Positions 54,162 to 63,808 of a stretch of DNA of 64,000 nt are shown piece by piece (the stretch's first letter is position 1; the number at the start of each line of letters is the position of its first letter). Both the position numbers and the translations under genes were made by a program. The stretch is from Bacteroidota bacterium (lineage in GTDB: Bacteria; Bacteroidota; Bacteroidia; 2-12-FULL-35-15): the NCBI GenBank assembly GCA_947476185.1, contig CANJPX010000006.1, forward strand, positions 28,495-92,494, in the 5' to 3' direction. Below the pieces are notes generated by a model. It made no database searches. It saw only the letters and a program-made list of their open reading frames with translations, and had not been told where the DNA came from.

Positions 54162-57100
54162 ATGATAGAGCGCACGATAAATATTTTAACAGCTCATTCT
54201 TCAGAACACAAGACTTGTGTAATGGGGAATGAAGGAATAGCTCGTGCCGCAATTGAAGCAGGTGTTGATGGCGTTTTTTCTTATCCCGGTACTCCTTCAA
54301 CAGAGATCTCTGAAATTTTTAATCACGTAAATAATTTTCAAAGCGAAACTTCTAACAAAGAGAAATATCCTGAACAAACATACCATCCAATTTATTTTGA
54401 ATACAGTATAAATGAAAAAATTGCTTTAGAAAAGGCCATTGCTTTTTCTATAGGAAACAAAAGTGCTTTGTGTGTGATGAAGAATGTTGGAATGAATGTA
54501 GCCAGCGATCCTTTGATGTCGGTTACGTATCAAACCATCGTTGCTCCTTTGGTTATTGTTGTTTGCGATGACCCGGGTTGTCATTCAAGTTCAAATGAAC
54601 AGGATTCCAGATATTGGGGGCCAATGGCATCTGTTCCGATTTTTAATCCCGCAACTCCTGATGATGCATTTAAAATGATCAAGCAGGCTTTTGAACTTTC
54701 AGATAAAATAAAATTACCTGTTATTGTTCGCACTACTACTCGCGTTTCACATACACGTGGGATCGTAACTTATGGAAATGTGTTTTATAGATCACGCGAT
54801 GCTCACTTTGACCGGTTACCGGAACATATTAATATTCCGGCAAGAACAGCAACTGCACATACACGATTGCTGGATAAATTAAGATCAGAAAATGTTCTTG
54901 CATTATTGAAACATAATAGCAAAACAATTCTTGATGGTGAAGGTGCTAAGTTGGGAATAATAAGTAGTGGTGTTGCAACATCCTATGTAACAGAAATTCT
55001 TTTTCAGAATGATCTTTCACATAAAGTAAATCTTCTTGATTTAGGTTTAATACATCCATTTCCTGAAAAGGAGGTTGTGGATTTTCTGAAAAAAGGTTTT
55101 GAGAAAATTCTGATTCTGGAAGAATTAGATGCTTTTGTTGAATCGGCAGTTCGCAATGTAGCGCAGCGGAATGGACTCAATGTATCTATTTTAGGAAAGG
55201 GTTTTTCAGAAATTGCTTTGACAGGTGAATTTTCTATTGATATTATCACAAAAGTGCTAGAAGATTTTTCGGGCAGTTCTTTTGAAAAGAATAAAAATGA
55301 GCCTTTGCAAAATGCCGATAAATTTCTGGATAAACTACCTCCTCGTCCTCCAACTCTTTGTGCCGGTTGTCCGCATCGTGCTACTTTTTATCTTTTGAAA
55401 CTTGCTATTCCTCGTGAACAAAGTGAATTGATCATGTGTGGAGATATCGGTTGTTTTGGGTTGGGTGCACTTCCTCCTTTGAAAATGATTGATACGATCA
55501 ATCATATGGGTATGAGTATTTCGATGGCTCAGGGATTATATGAATCATTTCATTCATCTGAAAAAAGTAAAAAGGTTGTTGCTCTTTTGGGAGACGGAAC
55601 TTTCTTTCATAGTGGCTTGGCCTCTCTTGTGAATGCAGTTTATACACGTGCAAATATTTTGGTTATCATATTTGATAACAGAACTACCGGAATGACCGGT
55701 CATCAGCCACACCCTGGAGCTTCTCGCACATCAAAATATCATGAAATTGACCTTCCTCCATTGCTTAAAGGTTTAGGAATAGAAGTTGTTGAAACGATCA
55801 ACCCTTTTAATGTAAACGAAAGTTTTGAAAAGGTCAATAAAGCGATGGAACATGAAGGTGTGTCAGTTCTCGTTTCGAGAGCCCCTTGTATTTTTCTTCC
55901 GGATTTCAAAGATAAGATCGATAAGAGAATGAAAATTGTCGTGGATCCGAATCGTTGTAATACTTGCGAAAATCACGAAGATATTTCTCTTTCTTGCTCA
56001 CGGTGTTATGCTCCAAAAAGTAATTTATCCAGAGCTAAGGCAAAATTGGTTGCTGAATTTTCTATTGCCGGTTCGGAACAACTTTGTCCTGCAAATATTT
56101 GTAACCATGGCTTTTTTAATTCCGTGCTTGAAAGTGAATTTAAATCAGCAATAGAAATTGTTCGTGATAAAATATTGTTTGCCCGTACCTGTGGCGATAT
56201 TTGTCACCGACCATGCGAATTTTTCTCTAAAGAGGAAAATGTTATTCCGATAAAACTGATCAAAAAAACTGTATCCTCTTTTGATGAATTGTTTCTCGAT
56301 TTTTCTGCTCCTATAAAAAGAGCGAAAGAGGCTCCGAAAAAAAATAAAACGGTCGCTATTATTGGTGCTGGTCCGGCAGGTCTAAGTGCTGCTTATGATC
56401 TGATTCAAGCCGGATATAATGTTAGTATTTTTGAAAAAGAAAGTAAGGCCGGAGGGATGGTCACTTTTGCAATTCCGTATTTCAGAATGGATAAATCGGG
56501 TTTTGATACCGAAGCAATGCAGTTGGAAAAGATGGGTGTTAAATTTCATTTCAACAGATCTCTAGGAAAAGATTTCACCTTAGAAAAATTGGAGAAAGAA
56601 TTTGACTCCGTTATTCTTGCAATTGGAATGAATAGTTCCAAAACACTCGACATCATTGAAAAAAGTATTCCTTCATCAAAAAAGAGTGACGCATTGTCTT
56701 TTCTAAAAATGTTCAATCATCAGGAAAATAATATTAAAGAAAATTCAACAATTTTAATTATCGGTGGTGGAAATAGTGCTATTGATGCGGCTAGATCTGC
56801 GAAAAAAATGCATCCTGAGAATAGGGTCATTGTGTCTTGCATTGAAACGGAAAGTACAATGCCTGCTTTTGTTGAGGAAGTTAAACACGCTGCTGATGAA
56901 GGTGTGAAATTTATTTTTGATAGTTATGTGGAGAAGGTTTCGGTTGGAAAGAATGAACAAATAAATATTGTTCTGAATTCCTTCAGCGATAAAAAAGAAT
57001 TGTCTAATTTCCATTGTGATCATGTGATTACGGCCATCGGACAAACTGCTGAAGAAGCTGTTATCGGAGCACTTCAAAAGGATGAAAGTACAAGAGTGAA

Positions 57101-57524
57101 AAGTGAAAATAGTTATACAGGCTACGGAAATGTTTTTGCTGCCGGTGATATCAGCTCCGGAAATAACATTAGTGTGATCGGAGCAATCGCCTCCGGGAAA
57201 AAGGCTGCAATAGGGGTCCGTAAACTTTTGGAGAATTATAAATTTGAGTATGAAGGCGAAGAAGCATTGGAGCGTTTAAATACTCAAACACTTCCAACTA
57301 GAAATTCTCTTGCTCAAAATACGGATGTTGAAATTGAGAAGTTTGACCTGTATCAATCCTGCAAAAAATGTAATCATTGTATCGATAATTTTGGTTGTCC
57401 TGCAATGGTAAAAGTAAATGGGAAAGTCCAAATAGATATGAGTCGTTGTAACTTATGCGGTTTGTGTATTGATGTTTGTCCGAACAATGCGATCAGTTGG
57501 GAAGCAGAAACCGTGATAAATTAG
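54162..57524 (+). CDS. iorA: indolepyruvate:ferredoxin oxidoreductase alpha fused to GltD-like NAD(P)H module
   Basis: A 1120-residue fusion. About 1-600 is IorA: 'ARAAIEAGVDGVFSYPGTPS', 'CVMKNVGMNVASDPLMS', 'PTLCAGCPHRATFYLLKL' and TPP motif 'LLGDGTFFHSGLASLVNA' (near 476). Residues ~610-1040 form a GltD/NADPH-oxidoreductase module: a Cys-rich lead ('TCGDICHRPCEFFSKE'), FAD motif 'VAIIGAGPAGLSAAYDL' (near 730), NAD(P) motif 'ILIIGGGNSAIDAARSA' (near 865) and 'VFAAGDISSG' (near 992). The C-terminal 2[4Fe-4S] domain typical of IorA ('CKKCNHCIDNFGCPAM', 'CNLCGLCIDVCPNNAI') comes last. The module is thus inserted between the TPP domain and the ferredoxin end, linking 2-oxoacid oxidation to NAD(P)(H). 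Confidence 0.88.
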   Translation: MIERTINILTAHSSEHKTCVMGNEGIARAAIEAGVDGVFSYPGTPSTEISEIFNHVNNFQSETSNKEKYPEQTYHPIYFEYSINEKIALEKAIAFSIGNKSALCVMKNVGMNVASDPLMSVTYQTIVAPLVIVVCDDPGCHSSSNEQDSRYWGPMASVPIFNPATPDDAFKMIKQAFELSDKIKLPVIVRTTTRVSHTRGIVTYGNVFYRSRDAHFDRLPEHINIPARTATAHTRLLDKLRSENVLALLKHNSKTILDGEGAKLGIISSGVATSYVTEILFQNDLSHKVNLLDLGLIHPFPEKEVVDFLKKGFEKILILEELDAFVESAVRNVAQRNGLNVSILGKGFSEIALTGEFSIDIITKVLEDFSGSSFEKNKNEPLQNADKFLDKLPPRPPTLCAGCPHRATFYLLKLAIPREQSELIMCGDIGCFGLGALPPLKMIDTINHMGMSISMAQGLYESFHSSEKSKKVVALLGDGTFFHSGLASLVNAVYTRANILVIIFDNRTTGMTGHQPHPGASRTSKYHEIDLPPLLKGLGIEVVETINPFNVNESFEKVNKAMEHEGVSVLVSRAPCIFLPDFKDKIDKRMKIVVDPNRCNTCENHEDISLSCSRCYAPKSNLSRAKAKLVAEFSIAGSEQLCPANICNHGFFNSVLESEFKSAIEIVRDKILFARTCGDICHRPCEFFSKEENVIPIKLIKKTVSSFDELFLDFSAPIKRAKEAPKKNKTVAIIGAGPAGLSAAYDLIQAGYNVSIFEKESKAGGMVTFAIPYFRMDKSGFDTEAMQLEKMGVKFHFNRSLGKDFTLEKLEKEFDSVILAIGMNSSKTLDIIEKSIPSSKKSDALSFLKMFNHQENNIKENSTILIIGGGNSAIDAARSAKKMHPENRVIVSCIETESTMPAFVEEVKHAADEGVKFIFDSYVEKVSVGKNEQINIVLNSFSDKKELSNFHCDHVITAIGQTAEEAVIGALQKDESTRVKSENSYTGYGNVFAAGDISSGNNISVIGAIASGKKAAIGVRKLLENYKFEYEGEEALERLNTQTLPTRNSLAQNTDVEIEKFDLYQSCKKCNHCIDNFGCPAMVKVNGKVQIDMSRCNLCGLCIDVCPNNAISWEAETVIN

Positions 57525-57525
57525 A

Positions 57526-57942
57526 ATGTTGAAAAGTTGGCCCTATAATATTACCCCTAACAAAGTAATTTCTACCGAAATTGGTGATATATTTATCGAT
57601 GAAAATGGTGTCTTGGTCATGCGGTATACAAGCGATCTTGATTTTGGGCTGGAAATGGCTAAGTCTGCTATCAAAATCTGTGAGGATATAGTTGGTGATC
57701 ATAAGGTTCCGGTTATGGTAATTACCGGAGAATTTGGTAGTATGTCGACCGAGACTCGTGAATATCTTTCAGGTAAAGAAGTTGCAAAACACAGAAAGGC
57801 TGTTGCTCTGGTTGTCAATAATTTATCTCATAGATTAATAGCACAGTTTATCATTAAAATGAGGAATAAATATTATCCAACACAAGTTTTCAAAAATGAA
57901 GAAGAAGCCTTAATTTGGCTAAATAAAATAAATGAATCATAA
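57526..57942 (+). CDS. small STAS-like protein between iorA and iorB
   Basis: A 138-residue alpha/beta protein ('VLVMRYTSDLDFGLEMAKSA', 'KVPVMVITGEFGSMSTETRE', 'AVALVVNNLSHRLIAQFII'). The pattern of strands and helices resembles the STAS/SpoIIAA-like or SEC14-like small proteins of Bacteroidota, but the match is by eye and weak. It sits between iorA and iorB, starts one base after iorA and overlaps iorB by 11 bases, so it is likely made with the complex. Role unknown. Confidence 0.5.
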   Translation: MLKSWPYNITPNKVISTEIGDIFIDENGVLVMRYTSDLDFGLEMAKSAIKICEDIVGDHKVPVMVITGEFGSMSTETREYLSGKEVAKHRKAVALVVNNLSHRLIAQFIIKMRNKYYPTQVFKNEEEALIWLNKINES

Positions 57943-58531
57943 GTGTAAAAAAATACTGATTGCAGGTGTTGGCGGACAAGGAATTGTCTATCTCAGCAAT
58001 ATCATTGTGGAGGCTGCAATGCTATCCGGTATTCCTGTCAGTGTTAGTGAAATTCATGGACTTTCGCAACGTGGGGGAGTTGTTACTTCCGGAATTGGAT
58101 TAGGGGAAAATTGCTCCGGATTTTATGGAAAAGCAGGGATTGATATTCTTATTGGTCTCGAGCCTTTAGAAACACAAAGATGTTTAAGCTATCTGCATAA
58201 GAATAGTAGTGTGATTTTCGGAAATTACCGAGTTCAACCTTATGCAGTTAATGCTCAGATGGCAGAGTATCCAGAGGTTAATGATTTTGTAGCTTATATA
58301 AGTGAGCAATGCAAGGAAGTTGTCTATATAGAGAAGTTTCCCGAAAATATTGATTCTGTTCTGTATAATGTTTTTCTTCTTGGAAGAGCCACCAGGATGC
58401 AGGATTTTCCGCTTTCTGCAAATAAAATTGAAGAAGCTATAAATGCCACTGTTTTGGGATATTTTAAAGAGAAAACATTAAAAGCGTTTACCTTGGGATT
58501 GGAATTTGAATTGAACAAATTATCTGTATAA
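57932..58531 (+). CDS. iorB: indolepyruvate:ferredoxin oxidoreductase beta subunit
   Basis: A 199-residue gamma-type domain protein with '[20 protein letters not shown]' and '[16 protein letters not shown]', the IorB hallmark. It is the partner of the IorA fusion. IOR converts arylpyruvates (indolepyruvate, phenylpyruvate, hydroxyphenylpyruvate) to arylacetyl-CoA, which would link tryptophan deamination to indoleacetate degradation. It is followed after 14 bases by Mo-hydroxylase genes. Confidence 0.9.
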   Translation: MNHKCKKILIAGVGGQGIVYLSNIIVEAAMLSGIPVSVSEIHGLSQRGGVVTSGIGLGENCSGFYGKAGIDILIGLEPLETQRCLSYLHKNSSVIFGNYRVQPYAVNAQMAEYPEVNDFVAYISEQCKEVVYIEKFPENIDSVLYNVFLLGRATRMQDFPLSANKIEEAINATVLGYFKEKTLKAFTLGLEFELNKLSV

Positions 58532-58545
58532 TATCTTTTATAAAA

Positions 58546-59070
58546 ATGAAAAAAGATAAATTAAAAAAAGAAATACTTCATAATGTTTCCTTTTTATTAA
58601 ATGAGAAAAAAGTAAACTGTGAAATCAAAGCATCAACTATTTTGCTTGATCTGATCCGTGATGTGTTTGAATTGAAAGGGACAAAGCCTGGTTGTCATGA
58701 AGGTGAATGTGGAGCATGCACTGTTCTTGTTGATGGGGCACCTGTTAATTCATGCCTTTTTCTTGCGATTAATGCAAATGGAAAGAGCATTACTACCATT
58801 GAAGGTTTAATAAATAATGATGGTTCTTTGCATCCGATTCAAGAAGCACTTGTAGAAAAAGGTGCAGTACAGTGCGGTTTTTGTACTTCGGGAATGGCAA
58901 TGTCCATGAAAGCAATGTTGAATCAGTACGAAAATACACAACACGTTCCCGGTGAAGTAGTTCAGGACTTGCCAACAAGGGATGAAATAAAAAAATATTT
59001 AGAAGGTAACCTTTGCCGATGTACTGGTTATACAAAGATCATTGATGCTGCTGAAGAATTATTTAAATAA
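58546..59070 (+). CDS. molybdenum hydroxylase [2Fe-2S] subunit
   Basis: A 174-residue iron-sulfur subunit of the xanthine oxidase family with both clusters: '[16 protein letters not shown]' and '[15 protein letters not shown]' with '[14 protein letters not shown]'. It is encoded separately from the Mo subunit, unlike the fused form at 29470-32289. With the 59086 and 62945 products it makes a complete three-subunit enzyme. It is a candidate for indoleacetate dehydrogenase, the first step of the proposed pathway. Confidence 0.92.
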   Translation: MKKDKLKKEILHNVSFLLNEKKVNCEIKASTILLDLIRDVFELKGTKPGCHEGECGACTVLVDGAPVNSCLFLAINANGKSITTIEGLINNDGSLHPIQEALVEKGAVQCGFCTSGMAMSMKAMLNQYENTQHVPGEVVQDLPTRDEIKKYLEGNLCRCTGYTKIIDAAEELFK

Positions 59071-59085
59071 GAATAACATTTTACA

Positions 59086-61407
59086 ATGGCTAAGAAATTA
59101 AAGGTTATTGGAACACCGGTTCCTAAGCAGGATGCAAATATCCGTGTAACCGGGAAAGCTGTTTACGGGCATGATATCAAATTGCCTAATATGCTGTATG
59201 GAGCTATATTACGCACAGAACACCCTTCTGCAATTATTCAATCTATTGATCTTTCGGAAGCAAAAAAACTTCCGGGGGTTGTTTGTATAATCACTGCTGA
59301 TGATGTGGATGTAAATAATATTGGTTACAAACGTGATCATCCTATTTTGAAAAAAGGGGAAGCGAATTGTACACGTGATGAAATAGCTGCTGTTGCTGCC
59401 GAAACTAAAGAGATTGCAAAACAAGCTTTGAAATTGATCAAAGTAAAATATAAGGTTAGAAAAGGAATTTATGATGCGAATGAAGCTTTAAAGGATAGTG
59501 CTCCGCAGATAAATAAGTTCATTAGTGGAAAGTTTGAAAATAAAAATATTGCAGAAACTTTTCATTATGAACATGGCGATCTGGAAGCAGCAAAAAAGAA
59601 CAGTGCACACATTGTTTCCAGGCGATTCACTTTGCCGCGCATGACACATGCATGTATGGCGACAAGCAATGTTACCGCAAGTTTTAATAAGGTTGATAAA
59701 AAATTATTAATGTATAGCTCAACCCAGGTGCCTTTCTTGTACCAACGGGATATGGCGCATGCACTAAAAATGAGTCCTTCTGATATTAGGGTTATTCAAC
59801 CAATTATCGGTGGAGGCTTTGGAAGTAAGTTGGATATCCATCCGTTTGAGCCTATTTGTGCTTTGCTTTCAATGAAGACCGGCAGACCTGTTCAGATACT
59901 TTTTTCACGTGAAGAAGAGTTTATCGCTTCTCCTATCCGTCAACCTATGGTAATTGATCTTACCGCAGGTGTAGATAAGAAAGGGAATTTTACTTTCAGG
60001 GAAATAAATATCGTAAAGGATAATGGCGCTTATACATCCTGGGGTGCAACTACACCATTTGTTATCATGCAGTCATTTTCCTCGCTTTATAAATTGAAAG
60101 CATGTAAGTTCAATGCTACAGCAGTATATACAAATAATGTTTTTGCCGGATCCTTCAGAGGTTATGGAAATCCTCAGGCAACTTTTGCCTTAGAACGAGT
60201 AATTGATCTGCTGGCGGATAAAATCGGGATGGATAAAGCTGAAATACGTTTGTTGAATGCAAACGAAAAAGGCGAGGTAACAGGGCAGGGTTTACACTTT
60301 GATACTTGCGGCCATAAAGAATGTTTGGAAACTGTTATCAAGAAAAGTAATTACAATAAAAAGGTAAATGCTAAGCAGGATGCAAGATTCAAGAAAGGCA
60401 TTGGTCTGGCTTCCATGTTACATGTTGGAGGTGGAGCGAAAATATATCGTTCGGATGGATGCGGAACAACCTTGAAAATTGATCCATACGGGTATTGCAC
60501 CATCATTAGCGGGTCAAATGAAATTGGTCAGGGATCAGAAACTGTTTTAGCAATGATGGCGGCTGAAGAATTGGGAATTGACCTGAAGAAAATAAAAGTA
60601 ATTAATACAGATACTGATGTAAAACCTTGGGATGTGGGTGTTCATGCCTCCAGAACAAGTTTTGTGGCCGGTAACTCTTTGTTGGGTGCGATCAAAATAT
60701 TAAAAGAAAAACTCAGCAAAAAGGCTTCTGAATTAATGAATGTCGATTATTCTGATTTCGATTATGAGAACGGGCAAATTAGTTCGGTAAAATCAAAAGA
60801 TAGCATTGCACTGGATAAAGTGGTTCGCGAGATGCATTTTTCTGAGCCGAATGAACTTGCAATTGCTTCTTTTTTTTATGAGCCATCAAGTAAATTTCAG
60901 GATAAAAACTTTAAAGGAAATGTTTCCGGTTCTTATGCATTTGCTTCGCAGGCGATAGAAGTGGAAGTTGATGCATACACAGGGAATGTGAAAGTACTTG
61001 ATATTTATGTTGCACAGGATGTAGGAAAAGTTTTAAATCCACTGTTGCTTGGAGGTCAGATTGAAGGTGGATTATTACAAGGTGTTGGTTATGCATTGAC
61101 AGAAGAATTATTGATGCATGAAGGGAAGATCCTGAATCCTAATTTTCATAATTATAAAATGCTGACAGCCTCCGATATACCTGAGATTCATTTTTTTCCA
61201 ATTGAGACAAATGATAAGGAAGGTCCATATGGTGCAAAAGGTGTTGGTGAAGCTCCTTTGATTCCAACTGCAGCAGCTATTGCAAATGCTGTATGTAATG
61301 CACTTGGTGTTGAGTTTATTGAATTGCCGCTTACTCCTGAAAGAATTTTAAAAGCAATCTCATTGGGGAATGGGAACAAGCAAAAAACTACACTATTAAC
61401 TCCCTAA
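59086..61407 (+). CDS. molybdenum hydroxylase Mo-cofactor subunit
   Basis: A 773-residue Mo subunit. Visible are 'GTPVPKQDANIRVTGKAVYG' at the N-terminus, 'IGGGFGSKLDIHPFEP', 'GSFRGYGNPQATFALE' (the FRGxGxPQ motif of xanthine dehydrogenase-like enzymes, not the AYRCSFR of CO dehydrogenase), 'SGSNEIGQGSETVLAMM' and the catalytic Glu in 'GAKGVGEAPLIPTAAAI'. It would hydroxylate a carbon next to nitrogen in an N-heteroaromatic; C2 of indoleacetate is the proposed target. Gene order is S, L, PLP enzyme, M. Confidence 0.9.
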   Translation: MAKKLKVIGTPVPKQDANIRVTGKAVYGHDIKLPNMLYGAILRTEHPSAIIQSIDLSEAKKLPGVVCIITADDVDVNNIGYKRDHPILKKGEANCTRDEIAAVAAETKEIAKQALKLIKVKYKVRKGIYDANEALKDSAPQINKFISGKFENKNIAETFHYEHGDLEAAKKNSAHIVSRRFTLPRMTHACMATSNVTASFNKVDKKLLMYSSTQVPFLYQRDMAHALKMSPSDIRVIQPIIGGGFGSKLDIHPFEPICALLSMKTGRPVQILFSREEEFIASPIRQPMVIDLTAGVDKKGNFTFREINIVKDNGAYTSWGATTPFVIMQSFSSLYKLKACKFNATAVYTNNVFAGSFRGYGNPQATFALERVIDLLADKIGMDKAEIRLLNANEKGEVTGQGLHFDTCGHKECLETVIKKSNYNKKVNAKQDARFKKGIGLASMLHVGGGAKIYRSDGCGTTLKIDPYGYCTIISGSNEIGQGSETVLAMMAAEELGIDLKKIKVINTDTDVKPWDVGVHASRTSFVAGNSLLGAIKILKEKLSKKASELMNVDYSDFDYENGQISSVKSKDSIALDKVVREMHFSEPNELAIASFFYEPSSKFQDKNFKGNVSGSYAFASQAIEVEVDAYTGNVKVLDIYVAQDVGKVLNPLLLGGQIEGGLLQGVGYALTEELLMHEGKILNPNFHNYKMLTASDIPEIHFFPIETNDKEGPYGAKGVGEAPLIPTAAAIANAVCNALGVEFIELPLTPERILKAISLGNGNKQKTTLLTP

Positions 61408-61445
61408 TTTTTAATTGACAAATTTACGTTGAGGTAGAAAAGAGT

Positions 61446-62921
61446 ATGAAGAATTATTTTTTAAAATACAGAAATAACATAATTGGAATAGATCAAAAAA
61501 TTTCTACACCTTATCACAATTCTATCAGGTTAATCTATGCTGATTGGACTGGTAGTGGCCGTAGTTTCCTGCCTATAGAGAAAAGAATACAAGAAGAAAT
61601 CCTTCCTTTTGTTGCAAATACGCATACTGAAGTAAATGCAACTGGCATGGGGATGACCTATGCTTACCATAAAGCAAGGGAAATTATAAAAAGACATGTC
61701 AATGCAAATACAGATGATATACTCATCTTATCCGGTTCCGGTACAACAGGTGCTGTAAACAAATTTCAAAGGCTGCTTGGATTGAAGATCCATGAAAAGC
61801 TGAAGGATAAAATAACATTGACCGAGGAGGACCGACCGATAATTTTTGTGACACATATGGAACATCATTCTAACCAAACAAGTTGGTTGGAAACTATTGG
61901 TGAAGTAAAAATAATTGAACCTTCATCCGATGGATTAGTTGATTTGGATAATTTCAAAAAGTTACTGAAAGAATATAAATCAAGAAAAATTAAAATTGCA
62001 GCTGTTACAGCCTGTTCAAATGTTACAGGGATATTTTCACCCTACCAAGAAATTGCAAAGATCATTCATGCGGAAAATGGATTTTGTTTTGTTGATTTCG
62101 CCTGCGCTGCCCCTTATGTGAAAATTGATATGCACCCTTCAGATAAGGAAACATATTTGGATGCTATTTATTTCTCTCCACATAAATTTTTAGGCGGGCC
62201 GGGATCATCTGGTGTTCTTGTTTTCAATAAAAAATTGTATTCCAATTCTGTTCCTGATGAACCGGGTGGAGGTACTGTTGATTGGACAAACCCTTGGGGT
62301 GAGCATAAATATCATAGTAATATTGAAGAAAGAGAAGACGGGGGAACTCCTCCATTTATCCAAACGATAAGAGTTGCATTATGCCTCAAGTTGAAAGATG
62401 AGATGGGAGTTGAAAATATTTTGAAGAGAGAAAAAGAGTTATTGGAAATTTTATGGAGCAGGCTTTCAAAAATAAAACAACTACATATTCTTGCTCCTGA
62501 ACATAAAGAACGATTGGGGATAATATCTTTTTATATCGAAGGTCTCCATCATAATGTTGGTGTAAAATTGCTGAATGATAGATTTGGAATTCAAACCCGT
62601 GGTGGTTGTTCTTGTGCCGGAACATACGGACATTGTTTGCTAAATGTAAGTCAGGAACTATCGAAAGAAATAACGAATCTTATTAATGTAAACGATTTGT
62701 CAAAAAAGCCGGGCTGGATCAGAATTTCTTTGCACCCAACCATGACCGATGAAGAGGTTTTATTCATAGCTGATTGCGTAGAATCGCTTGCATGTAATCA
62801 TATGGAGTGGAGCAAAGATTATGTCATTGATAAAGTAAAGGATACCATTGCATTTAATGGTAAAAAAGGAATTGTATCCATTACTGATCTTATTGACTCT
62901 TCTTTGGAAAGAAAATTTTAG
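61446..62921 (+). CDS. class V aminotransferase-fold PLP enzyme, cysteine-desulfurase-like
   Basis: A 491-residue fold-type I PLP enzyme. The PLP lysine is in 'YFSPHKFLGGPGSSG', the phosphate-binding loop in 'LSGSGTTGAVNKFQRLLG', and there are Cys in 'TRGGCSCAGTYGHCLLN', where cysteine desulfurases keep their catalytic Cys. It is encoded inside the Mo-hydroxylase gene set, between the Mo and FAD subunits. A role as sulfur donor for the sulfido ligand of the molybdenum cofactor is attractive (inference). Alternatives are a lyase acting on an amino-acid intermediate. Confidence 0.75.
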   Translation: MKNYFLKYRNNIIGIDQKISTPYHNSIRLIYADWTGSGRSFLPIEKRIQEEILPFVANTHTEVNATGMGMTYAYHKAREIIKRHVNANTDDILILSGSGTTGAVNKFQRLLGLKIHEKLKDKITLTEEDRPIIFVTHMEHHSNQTSWLETIGEVKIIEPSSDGLVDLDNFKKLLKEYKSRKIKIAAVTACSNVTGIFSPYQEIAKIIHAENGFCFVDFACAAPYVKIDMHPSDKETYLDAIYFSPHKFLGGPGSSGVLVFNKKLYSNSVPDEPGGGTVDWTNPWGEHKYHSNIEEREDGGTPPFIQTIRVALCLKLKDEMGVENILKREKELLEILWSRLSKIKQLHILAPEHKERLGIISFYIEGLHHNVGVKLLNDRFGIQTRGGCSCAGTYGHCLLNVSQELSKEITNLINVNDLSKKPGWIRISLHPTMTDEEVLFIADCVESLACNHMEWSKDYVIDKVKDTIAFNGKKGIVSITDLIDSSLERKF

Positions 62922-62944
62922 TTCACCATAAAAATATCTTAGTA

Positions 62945-63808
62945 ATGGAATTTAATATTGTAAGTCCAAAATCCAGATCCGAACTATTGGAGGCTATTCG
63001 CAAAGAAAAAAACTTTCGTTTTGGCGCTGGCTACACGGATCTTTTGATGGAGCTCAAAAAAAAGCCTCACGATAATTTAACCGTGATTAATCTTTCACAG
63101 ATCAAAGATGTTCAGTTATCCGGGATAAAAAAATCTGCAAAAGGTTTACGTTTGGGAGCTATGTTCACTGCTCATAAAATGGTCATGAACGAAGAGATCC
63201 GGAATAGTTATACAGCTCTTCATGAATCAGCTTTTAATCTGGCCTCTACACAGATCCGGCAGGTTGCAACAGTTGGAGGGAATTTGTGTACAGCTTCACC
63301 TTCCGGAGATATCGCATGTGCGCTGGTTGCTTTGGATGCAACGTGTGAACTTCTTTCAACTTCAGGAAAAAGTCGGAATATTCACATCACTGATTTTTTT
63401 ACAGGAGTGAGAAAAACGGCACTCAAAAAAAATGAAGTTTTGTATGGTATCTCTGTGCCATCAAAAAATAAAGACACAAAAAATATTTTTTCGAATTTTA
63501 TTAAAGTTGGGACAAGGCGCTCAATGGAATGCTCTGTTGTTTCTTTGGCATATCATATACAAGTAAATAAGAGCGGTGAGATCGTAAAGGCAGGTGTTGC
63601 GATAGGCGCTTCTGCTCCAACGGTGAGGTTTGCCGAGTCAGCGTGTAAATTTTTGATCGGGAAAAAGTATAAGTCTATTTCTGAAAAAGAGAAAGAAGAA
63701 TTTGCAAAAAAAGTACTTTCTTACGCCTCTCCGATCACAGATATTCGAGCAACAGCATGGTATAGAAAAGAAGTTTTGTTTAATATCAGTAAGAGCATTT
63801 TTTACTAA
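62945..63808 (+). CDS. molybdenum hydroxylase FAD subunit (CoxM type)
   Basis: A 287-residue FAD-binding subunit: 'FRFGAGYTDLLMELKKKP' and 'QVATVGGNLCTASPSGDIA', the two FAD-contact motifs of the CoxM/XdhB family. It has no [4Fe-4S] insert, in contrast to the subunit at 28536-29468. It completes the second Mo hydroxylase. Its stop overlaps the next start (TAATG). Confidence 0.92.
   Translation: MEFNIVSPKSRSELLEAIRKEKNFRFGAGYTDLLMELKKKPHDNLTVINLSQIKDVQLSGIKKSAKGLRLGAMFTAHKMVMNEEIRNSYTALHESAFNLASTQIRQVATVGGNLCTASPSGDIACALVALDATCELLSTSGKSRNIHITDFFTGVRKTALKKNEVLYGISVPSKNKDTKNIFSNFIKVGTRRSMECSVVSLAYHIQVNKSGEIVKAGVAIGASAPTVRFAESACKFLIGKKYKSISEKEKEEFAKKVLSYASPITDIRATAWYRKEVLFNISKSIFY

Noticed and set aside
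58546-63808. Aerobic CO dehydrogenase (coxSLM)
   Set aside because: The Mo subunit lacks the AYRCSFR signature and has FRGYGNPQ, typical of other xanthine oxidase-family hydroxylases.
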